NCBI GenBank assembly: GCA_045837725.1
Contig: JBEWZL010000119.1
Span: forward strand, 124,001-188,000
Origin: Vermamoeba vermiformis
Taxonomy: Eukaryota; Tubulinea; Echinamoebida
Length of the DNA stretch: 64,000 nt
Reading direction: 5' to 3'
Positions 50,154 through 64,000 of this stretch are shown piece by piece. A program made the translations under genes and the position numbers. Positions within the stretch are counted from its first letter, which is position 1, and each line of letters begins with the position of its first letter. The notes beneath the pieces were generated by a model that was not told the origin of the DNA, made no database searches, and saw only the letters and a program-made list of their open reading frames with translations.

Positions 50154-51753
50154 CTATTGACTCCTGTCCGCATCCGCTTTCAGATCGGAAGCAACGATAG
50201 TCGCGAGCATGTCAATGAATTCAACTGACCCTTGGGCTGATAACCACGGCATAGTCCTTTTCCATGAGTTTTTCCTCAACGTCATGTCGTGCATTAATAG
50301 CACATTTTGATTACCAAATTGCACGCACAATCTGCGCCACGATAACGCACGTAAATGAACGAGGACTTCTACGGGGAATTCGACAGTTTGAGCGTTGTCC
50401 ATGACATAAGGAGATCCTTCTATTCGCTGATAATTTTCCACAATTAATTGTCGCTTGTCTTCCTCTAATTGCACGACACCCGTGTAGGGCTTGAAGTGCA
50501 TCGAGCATGTATCGTCAAAACCGAAATGATCGCAGATGTAAAAGAACGGTGAGTTTCTAAATATAGTCATTGTAATTAGTGTCAAATGTAATGACGTAAA
50601 CTGAATGCGGAATTTTCACGGGTTGATAATTAATTTCATTTTCGTTTACTTACTTGGCAGGAATATCATATGGATTTACATTGCAAATGACGGCTGAACA
50701 GAACGGAACAATATTATCGTAGTGTGCAATACCGATTAATGTGCGGTACCGAAATCGTTCTAGCTGTTTGTAGTATTCTTGGCCTATTGACACGACTCCT
50801 TATTAATGACATGCTTGATAAATACATTGGCCGCACAGTTGAATTGCACGTGTTCTCGAGATGTACGAACAGATTTTGGTTGGTCACGTGTCATTGTATG
50901 CGGAATAAATATTATAATTAGATCGATTTTACGTACTTGGATCTGACAATTGGTACAGTAGTTGATCCTTCAATTCTAAATTTGGTTCTTCGTACAGCAA
51001 TTCTTTGCCTGTTTGGGAGTACAATGTTCGAACAACTCCGTGTACTAAAAATCGCCATGATTTCTTCAAAAGTCCTCCTGCATCTGGCCTTCGACTGCCT
51101 AAATGTGGCGAGGACATGGAAATAAAGTCCTAGATCCCAGCGTATTTGTAAGTCAGATCGAATGAAACGTATAATATTGCTATTCCATAGTAACATTACT
51201 TACCCATGGAATTAATTTTGATCCGTATTCTTCATCATTGAACAAGAGCGGGAAGCAGCAGCGAGAAATTAGGCCGCCCAATGAGTGAGCCATAAAAGTG
51301 ATTCGAGCTGGAAATATGAGACGATCTTTTGCTGCATTTAATTCCGATATTATCTAAATTTTAAAGACTAATTTAGTCTTTGGTACGGGTAAATACAGCC
51401 TGCTGACGTCATTATTAATGAATTTAATTTAATTACCTCGTCTTTGAGTCTTTGAGCGCAAACTCGAATTCCATTGAGTGTTTTTCTTCCAGTATTTGAT
51501 TTTGGTGTAATCTAAAAAATTATTGAAGCCGCGTTAGACGAGATCCAGAAAACTAAAATAATAATTTGTCCATTTGCACACATATAAAGCCAAATTAGCA
51601 AGCGATAATGAATGCTGTATATTTTCTTACAATTAACGGGTTTTCCTTCGCAAATTGTTTCTGCAGGGCTTCGTAGATGTAGACCCAGTCTCCTGGAGCG
51701 CCATTATTGCCGTGCTGCAGCACAAATATCAAATCGGTTTTGTTGTCCTCCAT
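50154..51753 (-). CDS. DUF676 lipase-like serine esterase
   Basis: Alpha/beta hydrolase of the DUF676 group (ROG1/FAM135 type), putative lipid or acyl esterase. Exons: 51753-51631, 51511-51437, 51353-51204, 51129-50937, 50783-50654, 50556-50154; 357 residues. The first strand and oxyanion region read IFVLQHGNNGAPGDW; the nucleophile elbow is AHSLGG (Ser); the family's SPHLGSRRPDAG loop follows; the predicted acid is Asp in HYDNIVPF, after ERFRYRTLIG. The C-terminal region (residues 225-357) has no domain I know and should contain the catalytic His or lie after it. The intron at 50784-50936 contains a CACGTGTCA word. The gene diverges from the aminotransferase gene. Confidence 0.88.
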
Positions 51754-52125
51754 CTTGTCTTCAGTATCTCAAGTTTAACAAATATAAATGAATTAGTGAG
51801 AGAAGGCAGAAAGCGAAACAGCCGATAAAAAGGAAATTTCAGCACGCACGTGCTGTCCCACACCCCAGTTCATACCAAGTAATGGGGCACCTGCTTAAGT
51901 GAATAGGTAGATATCTGCGCAAAGAGGTCATGAATCCAGCGAGGTCAATCTTGAGGAAATGTATTCAGAAGAATTTTCTAATTTCAGGTAGTATCCGTTG
52001 CTCCTGTCCAATCACAAGCTTCCATTCGAGCCTCCCTGCGGAGGATGCCAGCGGAAGCTCCTTAAGGACGAAATTTCGAAGCGCGTGGTGCCAAAAAATC
52101 AAGCATAAATATCCGTAGTGAGTTC
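51754..52125. promoter_or_regulatory. Divergent promoter region
   Basis: Separates the lipase-like gene (-) and the aminotransferase gene (+). A CATAAATA element near 52103 would put the plus-strand transcription start near 52130, downstream of the first ATG at 52126. Confidence 0.4.
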
Positions 52126-54188
52126 ATGTTCTTCAAGCAGTCAACAATGGACGAATCAAAGTATCCCACAGCAGACTCAGTGATCGTAGATGCCGCCAAA
52201 GGGTTGGATCTGGATGACGCCTCTTACAAACCGCCAAAGTACTCGTTCCCCATCTTCGATGACGCTTTGTATAAAGAAGCTGAATTTGGCAAGGCTATGC
52301 GCGACACTAACTTTACAATTGGGGACTTCACGTTTCTAAGTAAGATCACAGATCTGTCATTCAATAGAAAATTCGGATATTTTTATTTAACGTTGAAGAT
52401 TACTTGTTAAATATGGCCTATAATGATATAATTAGGATCTAATGGTAAATTAATTTTGAAAATAGATAATGGCTCGTTTGGGGCGTGTCCAAAAGTTGTG
52501 ATCGAGGCTCAAAAGCGTTGGGAAGAGTATTTGGTAAGATAGCTCATACAATCATATACCATACTTATTTTGTAGGAACGATCGCCTGTCTCGTTCTACA
52601 TGCTCGATTTGCCTCCATTTGAAGTGCACGCGATCAGAGAACTCGCCAAGTTCATTGGAGCCCCAGCTAAAAATGTATTGCTCGTAGAAAACGCTAGTAT
52701 GGGTAAGTATAGATCTTATCTATTCGGTTAAGTAGAGATTTCTGAAGATTTTCTCTGAAGGCTGCAATGTTGTTCTTCGTTCCATGCCGTTTACCAAGGA
52801 CGACGAGGTTGTCTTTCTTAACATTGGATACAGTAAGCAATGGATTATCCAAAATAAGCGCTAATTTCGATTAAGCATCCGTCATCAACACGATGAACTA
52901 TCTTGCCAAGCGGATCGGATTCAAACCCGTTCAAGTCAATGTTAAGACCCCAATCGTTATGAGCCAGGTATATTAGGCGTACTATCAAGTATTATTTTGC
53001 TAATATATATACTTCCAGCTATTGCAATCTCTCAGAGAGGCAATAACGCCCAACACGAAACTCGTAGTTTTTGATCATATTTCTAGCTCGCCAGGCAATA
53101 TTTTGCCAATCAAGGATATGATTGCGATATGCAAGGCCAAGTAAGCACCCATGCATATCACGATCATTGTACAAGTATTAATCTAATCGGTGCAGAGGTG
53201 TCCCAACATTGGTTGACGGAGCGCATGCTGTCGGTCAAGTGCCGTTGAATATGAAAGACATTGGCTCTGATTTCTACGTATCTAACTGTCACAAGTGGTT
53301 GTATTCTTCGAAAGTAAGCAGAATGTTCGAGAACATTCCTAGCCTGAATTTTCCTCACCTTTTCGGCTTCAGGGATCTGCTTTCTTGTACGCTTCTGACG
53401 AGCATATCTCTAAGGTAAGGACCATATAATTAAAATGACGTAGTACTGTACTAACACAATTGTTACAGCTCCACCCGACTGTTATTTCAAACGATTACGG
53501 ATCCTCACCGCAAGTCGAGTTTTTGTTCTCAGGTAATTAACGCAGACCCTCACTTACATTAGAATAGCAATTAATACAAATATAGGAACCGGAAATTACT
53601 CTCCGAAGTTGACTATTATACCCGCGCTGCAATTCTACAACAAAATCGGTGGTGCTGAAAAGGTCATTAAGTACTGCCATAATCTCGCTTGGGAAGCTGG
53701 TAAGTCGCGCGCAGCATCAGTATTATGCATTACGAAGAGTTACTAATAGCTTCTATCCCTTAGCTAATGAACTGAAACGTGCTTGGGGAACTCATTTTGT
53801 CGTGTCAGAAACTGATAACGAAAACTACGAGCAGTACTTTGGAAACATGGTGGCTATTGCACTGCCTATTCCCAAGTTTAGCACGGTATGTACTATCTAA
53901 TCGATCGGTAGTCAAGGTCTAATTAAGCTAACCAATCACAAGGGTGAAAAAGCACGTGGTCACGCATTTTGGCTTCGCTTGAAACTGTGGAACGATTATA
54001 AAATTGAAGTAAGTTTGAAACGAGTATATTAAGTGGACCGTAATTATAATGAATATATTTATTAGGTTCCTATCACTGTGCTCGACAACCAACTGTACGC
54101 TAGAATTTCAGCGCAGATCTGGAACGAGAAAGCAGACTTTTTGACACTTATTCCAGCCATTAAGGAGATCTATGAATCTCTTCAATAA
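52126..54188 (+). CDS. Class V aminotransferase, PLP-dependent
   Basis: Fold type I PLP enzyme related to cysteine desulfurase and isopenicillin-N epimerase. Exons: 52126-52339, 52466-52533, 52576-52702, 52761-52832, 52876-52967, 53019-53140, 53196-53313, 53373-53414, 53469-53532, 53586-53699, 53764-53885, 53943-54008, 54066-54188; 447 residues. Visible: NNGSFGACP at the N-terminal substrate loop, the PLP-ring Asp in VDGAHAVGQ, and the Schiff-base Lys in [17 protein letters not shown]. The FDHISSSPG segment before this is typical of the epimerase-like subgroup. The substrate is unknown. A second ATG at 52147 has better context (CAACAATGG) and suits the TATA-like element at 52103, so the true start may be there. 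Confidence 0.9.
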
Positions 54189-54287
54189 ACTTAACTTGTG
54201 AACTTTACTCGTAGGACTCGCGACACGAACTAGTTCAAGTATTACATTTGTGGAAAGACATTTTGCATCAATTGATATTCGACAGAT

Positions 54288-54317
54288 AAACACGCTGATT
54301 CGAGTGTACGAAACAAC
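54288..54317 (+). pseudogene. Relic of the last F-box/WD exon
   Basis: AAACACGCTGATTCGAGTG and the bases after it match the start of the last exon of the F-box/WD gene (59020-59049), also just after an AG, and translate to NTLIRVYETT in both. Similarity fades after about 30 bases. Probably the remnant of an earlier tandem copy of that gene; host gene debris, not a mobile element. Confidence 0.6.
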
Positions 54318-54528
54318 GCCACTCATTCAAGCCTTTTTGGAACCTTTGTTAGGTAGGTTTAGGGATTACGCTATTGGTCAGTTATTTTAAGAGCGGCCAA
54401 TAGAGTTATTTAGCAAAAAATATGGAGGCTTATTTTTAGAAAAAGTCCGATAACCGCATGAAAACCGACCTAAACAAATTTCAATGTACAGTGCAATCGA
54501 ATGCACAGTTTATTTTGCTACACGAGGA

Positions 54529-54722
54529 GTACATTTATGCTCGGAATGGAACGGATCTGTTCCTCTTCTTCTTCGGATAATTGCGTTACGACTCTGGTAC
54601 AACAACGAGGATTTTAGACACCTTAACCACCTTCTTGTACTAATGTTGTGTTTTAAAGGAATGAAATTTACCTAAATACAGCAAAACTATTGGCAGGCTT
54701 ATTTTTAGAATGGACCAATCGC
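54529..54722 (+). repeat. Diverged intergenic repeat, copy A
   Basis: Shares three ordered blocks with copy B at 55183-55484: GGAATGGAACGGATCT, a block around GCGT-ACGACTCT-GTACAA through TTTTAGA-CCTTAACCACC, and a block AAACTATTGG through ATTTTTAGAATGG. A partial third match (GGCTTATTTTTAGAA) is at 54427. Codes for nothing recognisable. Confidence 0.6.
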
Positions 54723-54809
54723 ATTTTACCGATTTTCCCTACAAAAAAGAAATTCTGCACTGAAATTTTTCTTTCAAACTCACTTTTCACATAAGCACAA
54801 CACTTCAAG

Positions 54810-54944
54810 ATGGGAAGCTCTCCAAGCAAGCAACCTCAGTTCGTTAGCACCACCCGCCAATTCTTTTCAAACGATGACGACCTTATGAAGGAGTCCCCCC
54901 AAATTGTACCTGCCACTATAGCTCCCCGTGCCTTCTCACCTTGA
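54810..54944 (+). other. Short frame with myristoylation-like start
   Basis: A 44-codon frame beginning MGSSPSKQPQF, which fits an N-myristoylation signal (Gly2, Ser6, Lys7), then a Ser/Pro-rich tail. It has a reasonable start context and lies between the two diverged repeats. It may be a small gene, a truncated first exon or chance. Confidence 0.25.
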
Positions 54945-55182
54945 GTCAGATGAACATTAGTAGATACTAGTATAAGGCTTGACTCCAATTTTGTAATTGT
55001 ACTCTCAAATAAAAGGACTTTGCACGAGTACATTCGCGAAACTACTTTGTAACGGGACCGATCAAAATATTCAAACTCGCTTATTTTGCATTCCGTAGCG
55101 TTCTCAAGAAGTACATAGTGCTTAGGTTGTGCATTTTGTCCATACACTCTATAACGTTATACAAATGGACAGTTTGTACGAC

Positions 55183-55484
55183 AAATTTTATGCTTTGGAA
55201 TGGAACGGATCTCTGGTTATAGAAGTGTCGCACAGTGGCTGGGTGTATCGCAAGCAACTCAACGACGAACGGAAAAAAAGAGAGAGTACATCTGGATGGA
55301 AACAATGTACTTTTTTAGGTCGGACAATTTGCGTCACGACTCTAGTACAAACTTGCCCAGGAGGATTTTAGACCTTAACCACCAAGTTGTTCTCATTGCG
55401 CGCTTTATTTTGAAATTTAACTATTAGATTAAGAATAAATACTGTGAAACTATTGGTTGACTATTTTTAGAATGGGGCCAATCA
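55183..55484 (+). repeat. Diverged intergenic repeat, copy B
   Basis: Second copy of the block described at 54529-54722, in the same orientation and about 660 bases further on, ending shortly before the F-box/WD gene. It is longer between the first and second blocks. An 80-codon frame crosses it (LYDKFYALEWNGSL) but has no support. Confidence 0.6.
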
Positions 55485-55647
55485 GTCCGCTTTCTGCTGC
55501 AGACACTTTTGGGTACAAAAAAATTCAATTTCAATCAAGCTCACTCCGCATCACCACTGCCACTGCTATTTGTTAGGCCAGGGTTGCAGTAACCCTTCTT
55601 CGTAAATTCCAAATTCCGTTTTCGAAATCTTTTTGCTTCGTAGCACA

Positions 55648-58600
55648 ATGGACTTACTTCCAGAAGAGTGTCTAGATAATATTGTATCCTACGTAGACGT
55701 TGTCAGCTTGACACGGTTGGGTCTGTCATCGAAGCGCCTCAGATCGTAAGTGGATTTTGTTTAAGTCTCCAAACAAATTCTATTATTTGTTATTGTTGTT
55801 ATAAAATAAATCTATATAAGAAAGAATTCCAAAGAAGTCAAGGCAAAGCTTATAACTATTATTTCAATTAATTAATTAATTCAATGCAGATCTTGCTTCT
55901 CCCCTCGCTATTGGACCCAAGTTGATTTTTCAACCAGTCATAACAATAATTTTACATCTGAATCGATTAAAAAGCTATCGAGCTTCGCTACGGAGCTGAA
56001 GATTCTCAATATTGAAAATTGCTCGAATGTCAATTTGGAGTCACTCGTCCCATTCGGTTTGTCATTGCTACAGAAAGATGTTCATTAATACCTTATTAAT
56101 TACTTGTACTTTATAGTGTTTGAATTCAAGAACTTGGAACTGATAAAACACGATGGACAACATCGACTGCTGGATGAGACTGTTGCGATCAACAGAATGC
56201 TCAACAATGCTGATAAATTGATCGAAATGTACAGCGAGGATAAAGATCATTCAAATGAAGATCATAGAAGCAAATTTGATAATGCAGGTACGAAACCGTT
56301 CTTGGCTCGATCTCGAAAATCTATTTCTTAGCTTGAATTTAAATAGTTCGACAAGCACGTGCTCTGCTATGGGATGCGTTATTTATTGTGGTGGCCAATA
56401 AGCGAGGCTCATCTCTTCCTAAAGAGGCCTATTTCCAAAGTAAGCTACCGTAGTGCAACCACACTTTTGAGCGATTGAAACAAGACTCACCGTTCTATTA
56501 CTCATAATAGACATTCATCATCCTCAAGAGACTCTCAATCTCGTAATGAAAAAGTTACGGGAGACTGAAAAATTGTTACAGCAGCCTTTGAAATTGTGGC
56601 ACAACACCCTCACGTAAGCATGGCAAAATCTAAATTTGACGAAAAGCTATTTTAATAATTTTATTCTTTTGTTAGGTGGAAAACTGCAATTGAATGTGCG
56701 ACATTCGTGAAAGAACCTCGCACTCAAAAAATCTACCTCGCGTGCGGAGTTTCCGGAGAGATTGTGTTGTGGGACTTGGACACACGAACAGTGTTCAAAG
56801 TGTTCAATTATATTGACTCGTTGGACCAAGCTACTGCTAAGAACGCCAAGAGAGTGCGAGATTTCATTGATGTGTGCATGTTCACGCACATGGATCACGT
56901 GATGATCTTGGGCGGTACTTCACGCGGCGCAGTGTGTTGGGACTTTGACACGAAGCAAATCATATACGAGATAAGCCTGCCATATGAAGAGGACAGTGAC
57001 AGTGGCTATGTAAGCAGACATTGTAAGTTTTAGATCACTACTGGATGATGCAGGCGTGATCTAACGTTGCGTCAGATGCCTACAGTTGGGCGATTACAAA
57101 CAATCAAGAAGGGTTTATAGAAGTTTACGACGCGGCGTTTCTATTTAACCTCGGCACTGGCGAGTTAGGCCAGCTAATGCGAAAGCCCGAGAGATTCGAT
57201 GGCGGAAACAGACAGTCTGTCTACTCGACTAAGAACAGTGGCTCGGTATTGACCGCTTGGAAAGAAAACGCAGACAATCTTATTGTGGACATTACCGACC
57301 TTTTGACAAAGCAGCAGACACAAATTTTGAAACTAGTTCCTTCCTCGCACGAAGCGAACAACGGTGAAAAAACTGTAGACTGGTACAACGGCCAATTGAT
57401 TGCTATTCAAGCTAGACGTGGCATCGAAATCTACAAGAATAACTCGGATAAAGGTACGTAATCTGTCTATATAATAAATATTATAATATCTTACGCTTTG
57501 CTAGATCACCAGTACGAACTTCACTCGATTATTGAGCGACCAAACCATGCAACACAATTGAAATTTCTATCGGACAAGCTGTTACTTGTAGACTACGACG
57601 TTATCAATATTGACACTGGTAAGTCCGATGACACTTCTGTCCCCTGTTTAACTCGCATCCTATTGCATAGGAGCAACTGAGATTCAGTTAGAGAGCGGGC
57701 CCAGAGGCAGCCACGTGATTTACAGTCCCGAGCTTGACATTCTCGTTCACGCTCATCACATTGGAGTGGCGGCAATCTACGACTTTAAGACGAAACAAAA
57801 AATAGGACCCGATCCTTGTGGTACGTACAAGAGACCTTCCTTGACCGTGTCGTACTAACTTCAATTTAGTTATGCCTTTGTGCGCGATGTCAAAGCTGGA
57901 CAACGAGACAGTTTTGCTGCACGGCAATTACAGCACTCTTGCCTCTTTTGTTAATTACCACGGGCGTAACTATGCTAAGCGTATGTTTACTAGTCTACTA
58001 ATAGACACGTATATTGACACACGAGTAGTCTCCCTTAAAGATTGCAAAGTCCTTGAAACTGTTGAAACGCCCTTGCAAGTGTTGGACGTGTCATCTGACG
58101 GCAAATACGCGCTGGCACAGGACAAGAATTACCCTTGGAAAGACAGACACAACGTTACTTTTGTCGTGGTTGAGTTAGACACGAAACAAGTGCTCTTCCA
58201 GCGCAAATTCTTGGAAGATTTTAAGACTGCTACATGGAGCATTAGCGCTGTTGGTCAGTTTATGCCACGACACCCTGATCAAGTCTTGTTATCACACCCA
58301 CAATGTTCGTACAATCAAATAGCAATACGTCATTATGGCTCTAACTTTCCATCTTATAGGCGGCTTTCAAATCTTCGACATTAAGAGCGGGAAACTTGTG
58401 CATGATTATTCGACCAATCCGGAGTACGGAGGCGTGGGAGACCACATCAAAATTAGCTTAGACGAAAGATTCGTAGCGTTCAAGTCAGTCAAATCCAATT
58501 TGGGCTGCAACGTGGTCGTTGATTTGATCGAAAAGAAGGCCTACGATCTCAATGGCCACTCAAATTCCTCCGACGCCATTGCATTCAATCCCACGAACTC

Positions 58601-59236
58601 GAACCAAGTCCTGACAGCTGGCTGTGGCATCAGTGTTTTCAACTTGCCTAACACCAAAAGAGAATTTTTCCTGACCAGATATCTTGATGGCTTAGTTGAA
58701 ACAATTCGAGAGTCCGAAGAGGTACCCGTCAATTAATTCAAACGAACAGATCTGCCCAAAAAAATTCTTTAACTTAATACCCGCTCTAAACGCGAATTTA
58801 TTAACTATTGTATACGTTTTAACTGTATTATCGTAGGTCGTTTGCTTAAGATTTTCACCGGACGGAAAATATTTGGCTGCTATAGACCCCCCTTCGCGAG
58901 GTCCTTGGGGCCTTGAGATTGTAAGTACAAAGACTAATGTTATATATTTCTATTGTACCCGGGACCCACTACGATAGATATCAATAGCACCGTAATTAAC
59001 GTTATACATTCTGGTAGGCAAACACGCTGATACGCGTGTACGAAACAACAAATTTCACGCAAGTGTCATCATTTGATACCGGAGGTCACGCACGAGCACT
59101 CTACTGGCTCGACAATGAGCGCGCAGTCGTTGGCATGATCAATGGGGAACTGCTGACATTGCAACTTGTGGTGAAAGAGTACAACAAGTTGTTCGAGTAC
59201 ATTGTACCCTCGCATCGTGCAAAACCTGACGAATAA
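55648..59236 (+). CDS. F-box protein with WD40-like propeller
   Basis: Probable SCF ubiquitin-ligase receptor. Exons: 55648-55745, 55890-56056, 56117-56287, 56347-56439, 56511-56613, 56676-57022, 57076-57453, 57505-57618, 57671-57820, 57870-58304, 58360-58721, 58837-58920, 59018-59236; about 906 residues, phases consistent. The F-box is at the N-terminus (DLLPEECLDNIVSYVDVVSL). WD-like blades are degenerate: IYLACGVSGEIVLWDLDT, MILGGTSRGAVCWDFDT, VVCLRFSPDGKYLAAID, TLIRVYETTNF. Inside exon 10, GTATGT at 57981 begins a stretch with intron signals that ends in AG 24, 45 or 48 bases later, all in frame, so up to 16 residues may be spliced out. A relic of the last exon lies 5 kb upstream. Confidence 0.85.
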
Positions 59237-59296
59237 ACGATTGTGATTGTAGTCCGCACGCTTAAAATTTGTTGTCTGTTAATGAATCTAGTTTTT

Positions 59297-63807
<4,511 letters not shown>

Positions 63808-64000
63808 CTATTGACGTGAATTCAGTAGATGCATTTTAAAAATTTGAAATTAAATTCCAAAAAAATCAGTTGCTAGAAACAAATATAAGACCTAATGTGT
63901 AGTACAAAGGGCGTGCGGCAGTTAAAAGGAAATAATTGTTTGATGAGATCCATTCAATTTTGGATGTGGATCTGGTATGAAAGTTCTAATTTACGCTGAT
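63808..64000. other. 5' flank of the synthetase gene
   Basis: Should hold the first exon and promoter of the isoleucyl-tRNA synthetase gene. No exon with matching phase was found. Confidence 0.35.

Noticed and set aside
55129-55371. 80-codon frame in repeat copy B
   Set aside because: The frame is not kept in copy A, so it is unlikely to be coding.

Overview
The window is nuclear DNA of a free-living unicellular eukaryote, most likely an amoebozoan. It is gene-dense. Almost every gene is cut by many short introns of about 45-60 nt, with GTAAGT or GTACGT donors and a CTRAY branch motif shortly before the AG. The genes found (a Kelch RhoGEF, RCC1-BTB proteins, a receptor-like TKL kinase, F-box proteins) suit Amoebozoa, but the lineage is an inference. 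I resolved 23 protein-coding genes by joining exons with consistent phase, and one 5S rRNA gene.

Left part (0-20.5 kb): on the plus strand a cytochrome P450, a BTB protein, an unrecognised membrane-anchored protein and a SWIM zinc-finger protein. On the minus strand follow a small membrane protein, a long Kelch / coiled-coil / proline-rich / DH-PH RhoGEF, a CLU-type protein fused to leucine-rich repeats, and a small F-box/LRR protein.

Middle (20.9-46.4 kb): a TMEM223-like mitochondrial protein, a double-BTB protein, a SETD9-like SET protein (-), a secreted Kelch protein, Elongator subunit ELP2 (-), a peroxisomal long-chain acyl-CoA synthetase, two tandem RCC1-BTB paralogues, and a receptor-like TKL kinase (-) with a Kelch-like and Ig-like ectodomain.

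Right part (46.4-64 kb): two small intronless secreted-protein genes with clear TATA boxes, a DUF676 lipase-like protein (-), a class V aminotransferase, an intergenic tract of diverged repeats and a relic exon, an F-box/WD protein, and a mitochondrial-type isoleucyl-tRNA synthetase (-). One intron of the synthetase carries a complete-looking 5S rRNA gene with its own Pol III terminator.

The genes are not an operon and are functionally mixed: lipid metabolism, ubiquitin-linked adaptors, signalling, tRNA modification and charging, and mitochondrial assembly. I saw no transposon, virus-like element or CRISPR array. The strongest oddities are the intronic 5S gene, the CLU-LRR fusion, the tandem RCC1-BTB pair with conversion-like tracts, a recurrent perfect palindrome around CACGTG in non-coding DNA, and reading-frame anomalies in the RhoGEF, SETD9-like and secreted Kelch genes.
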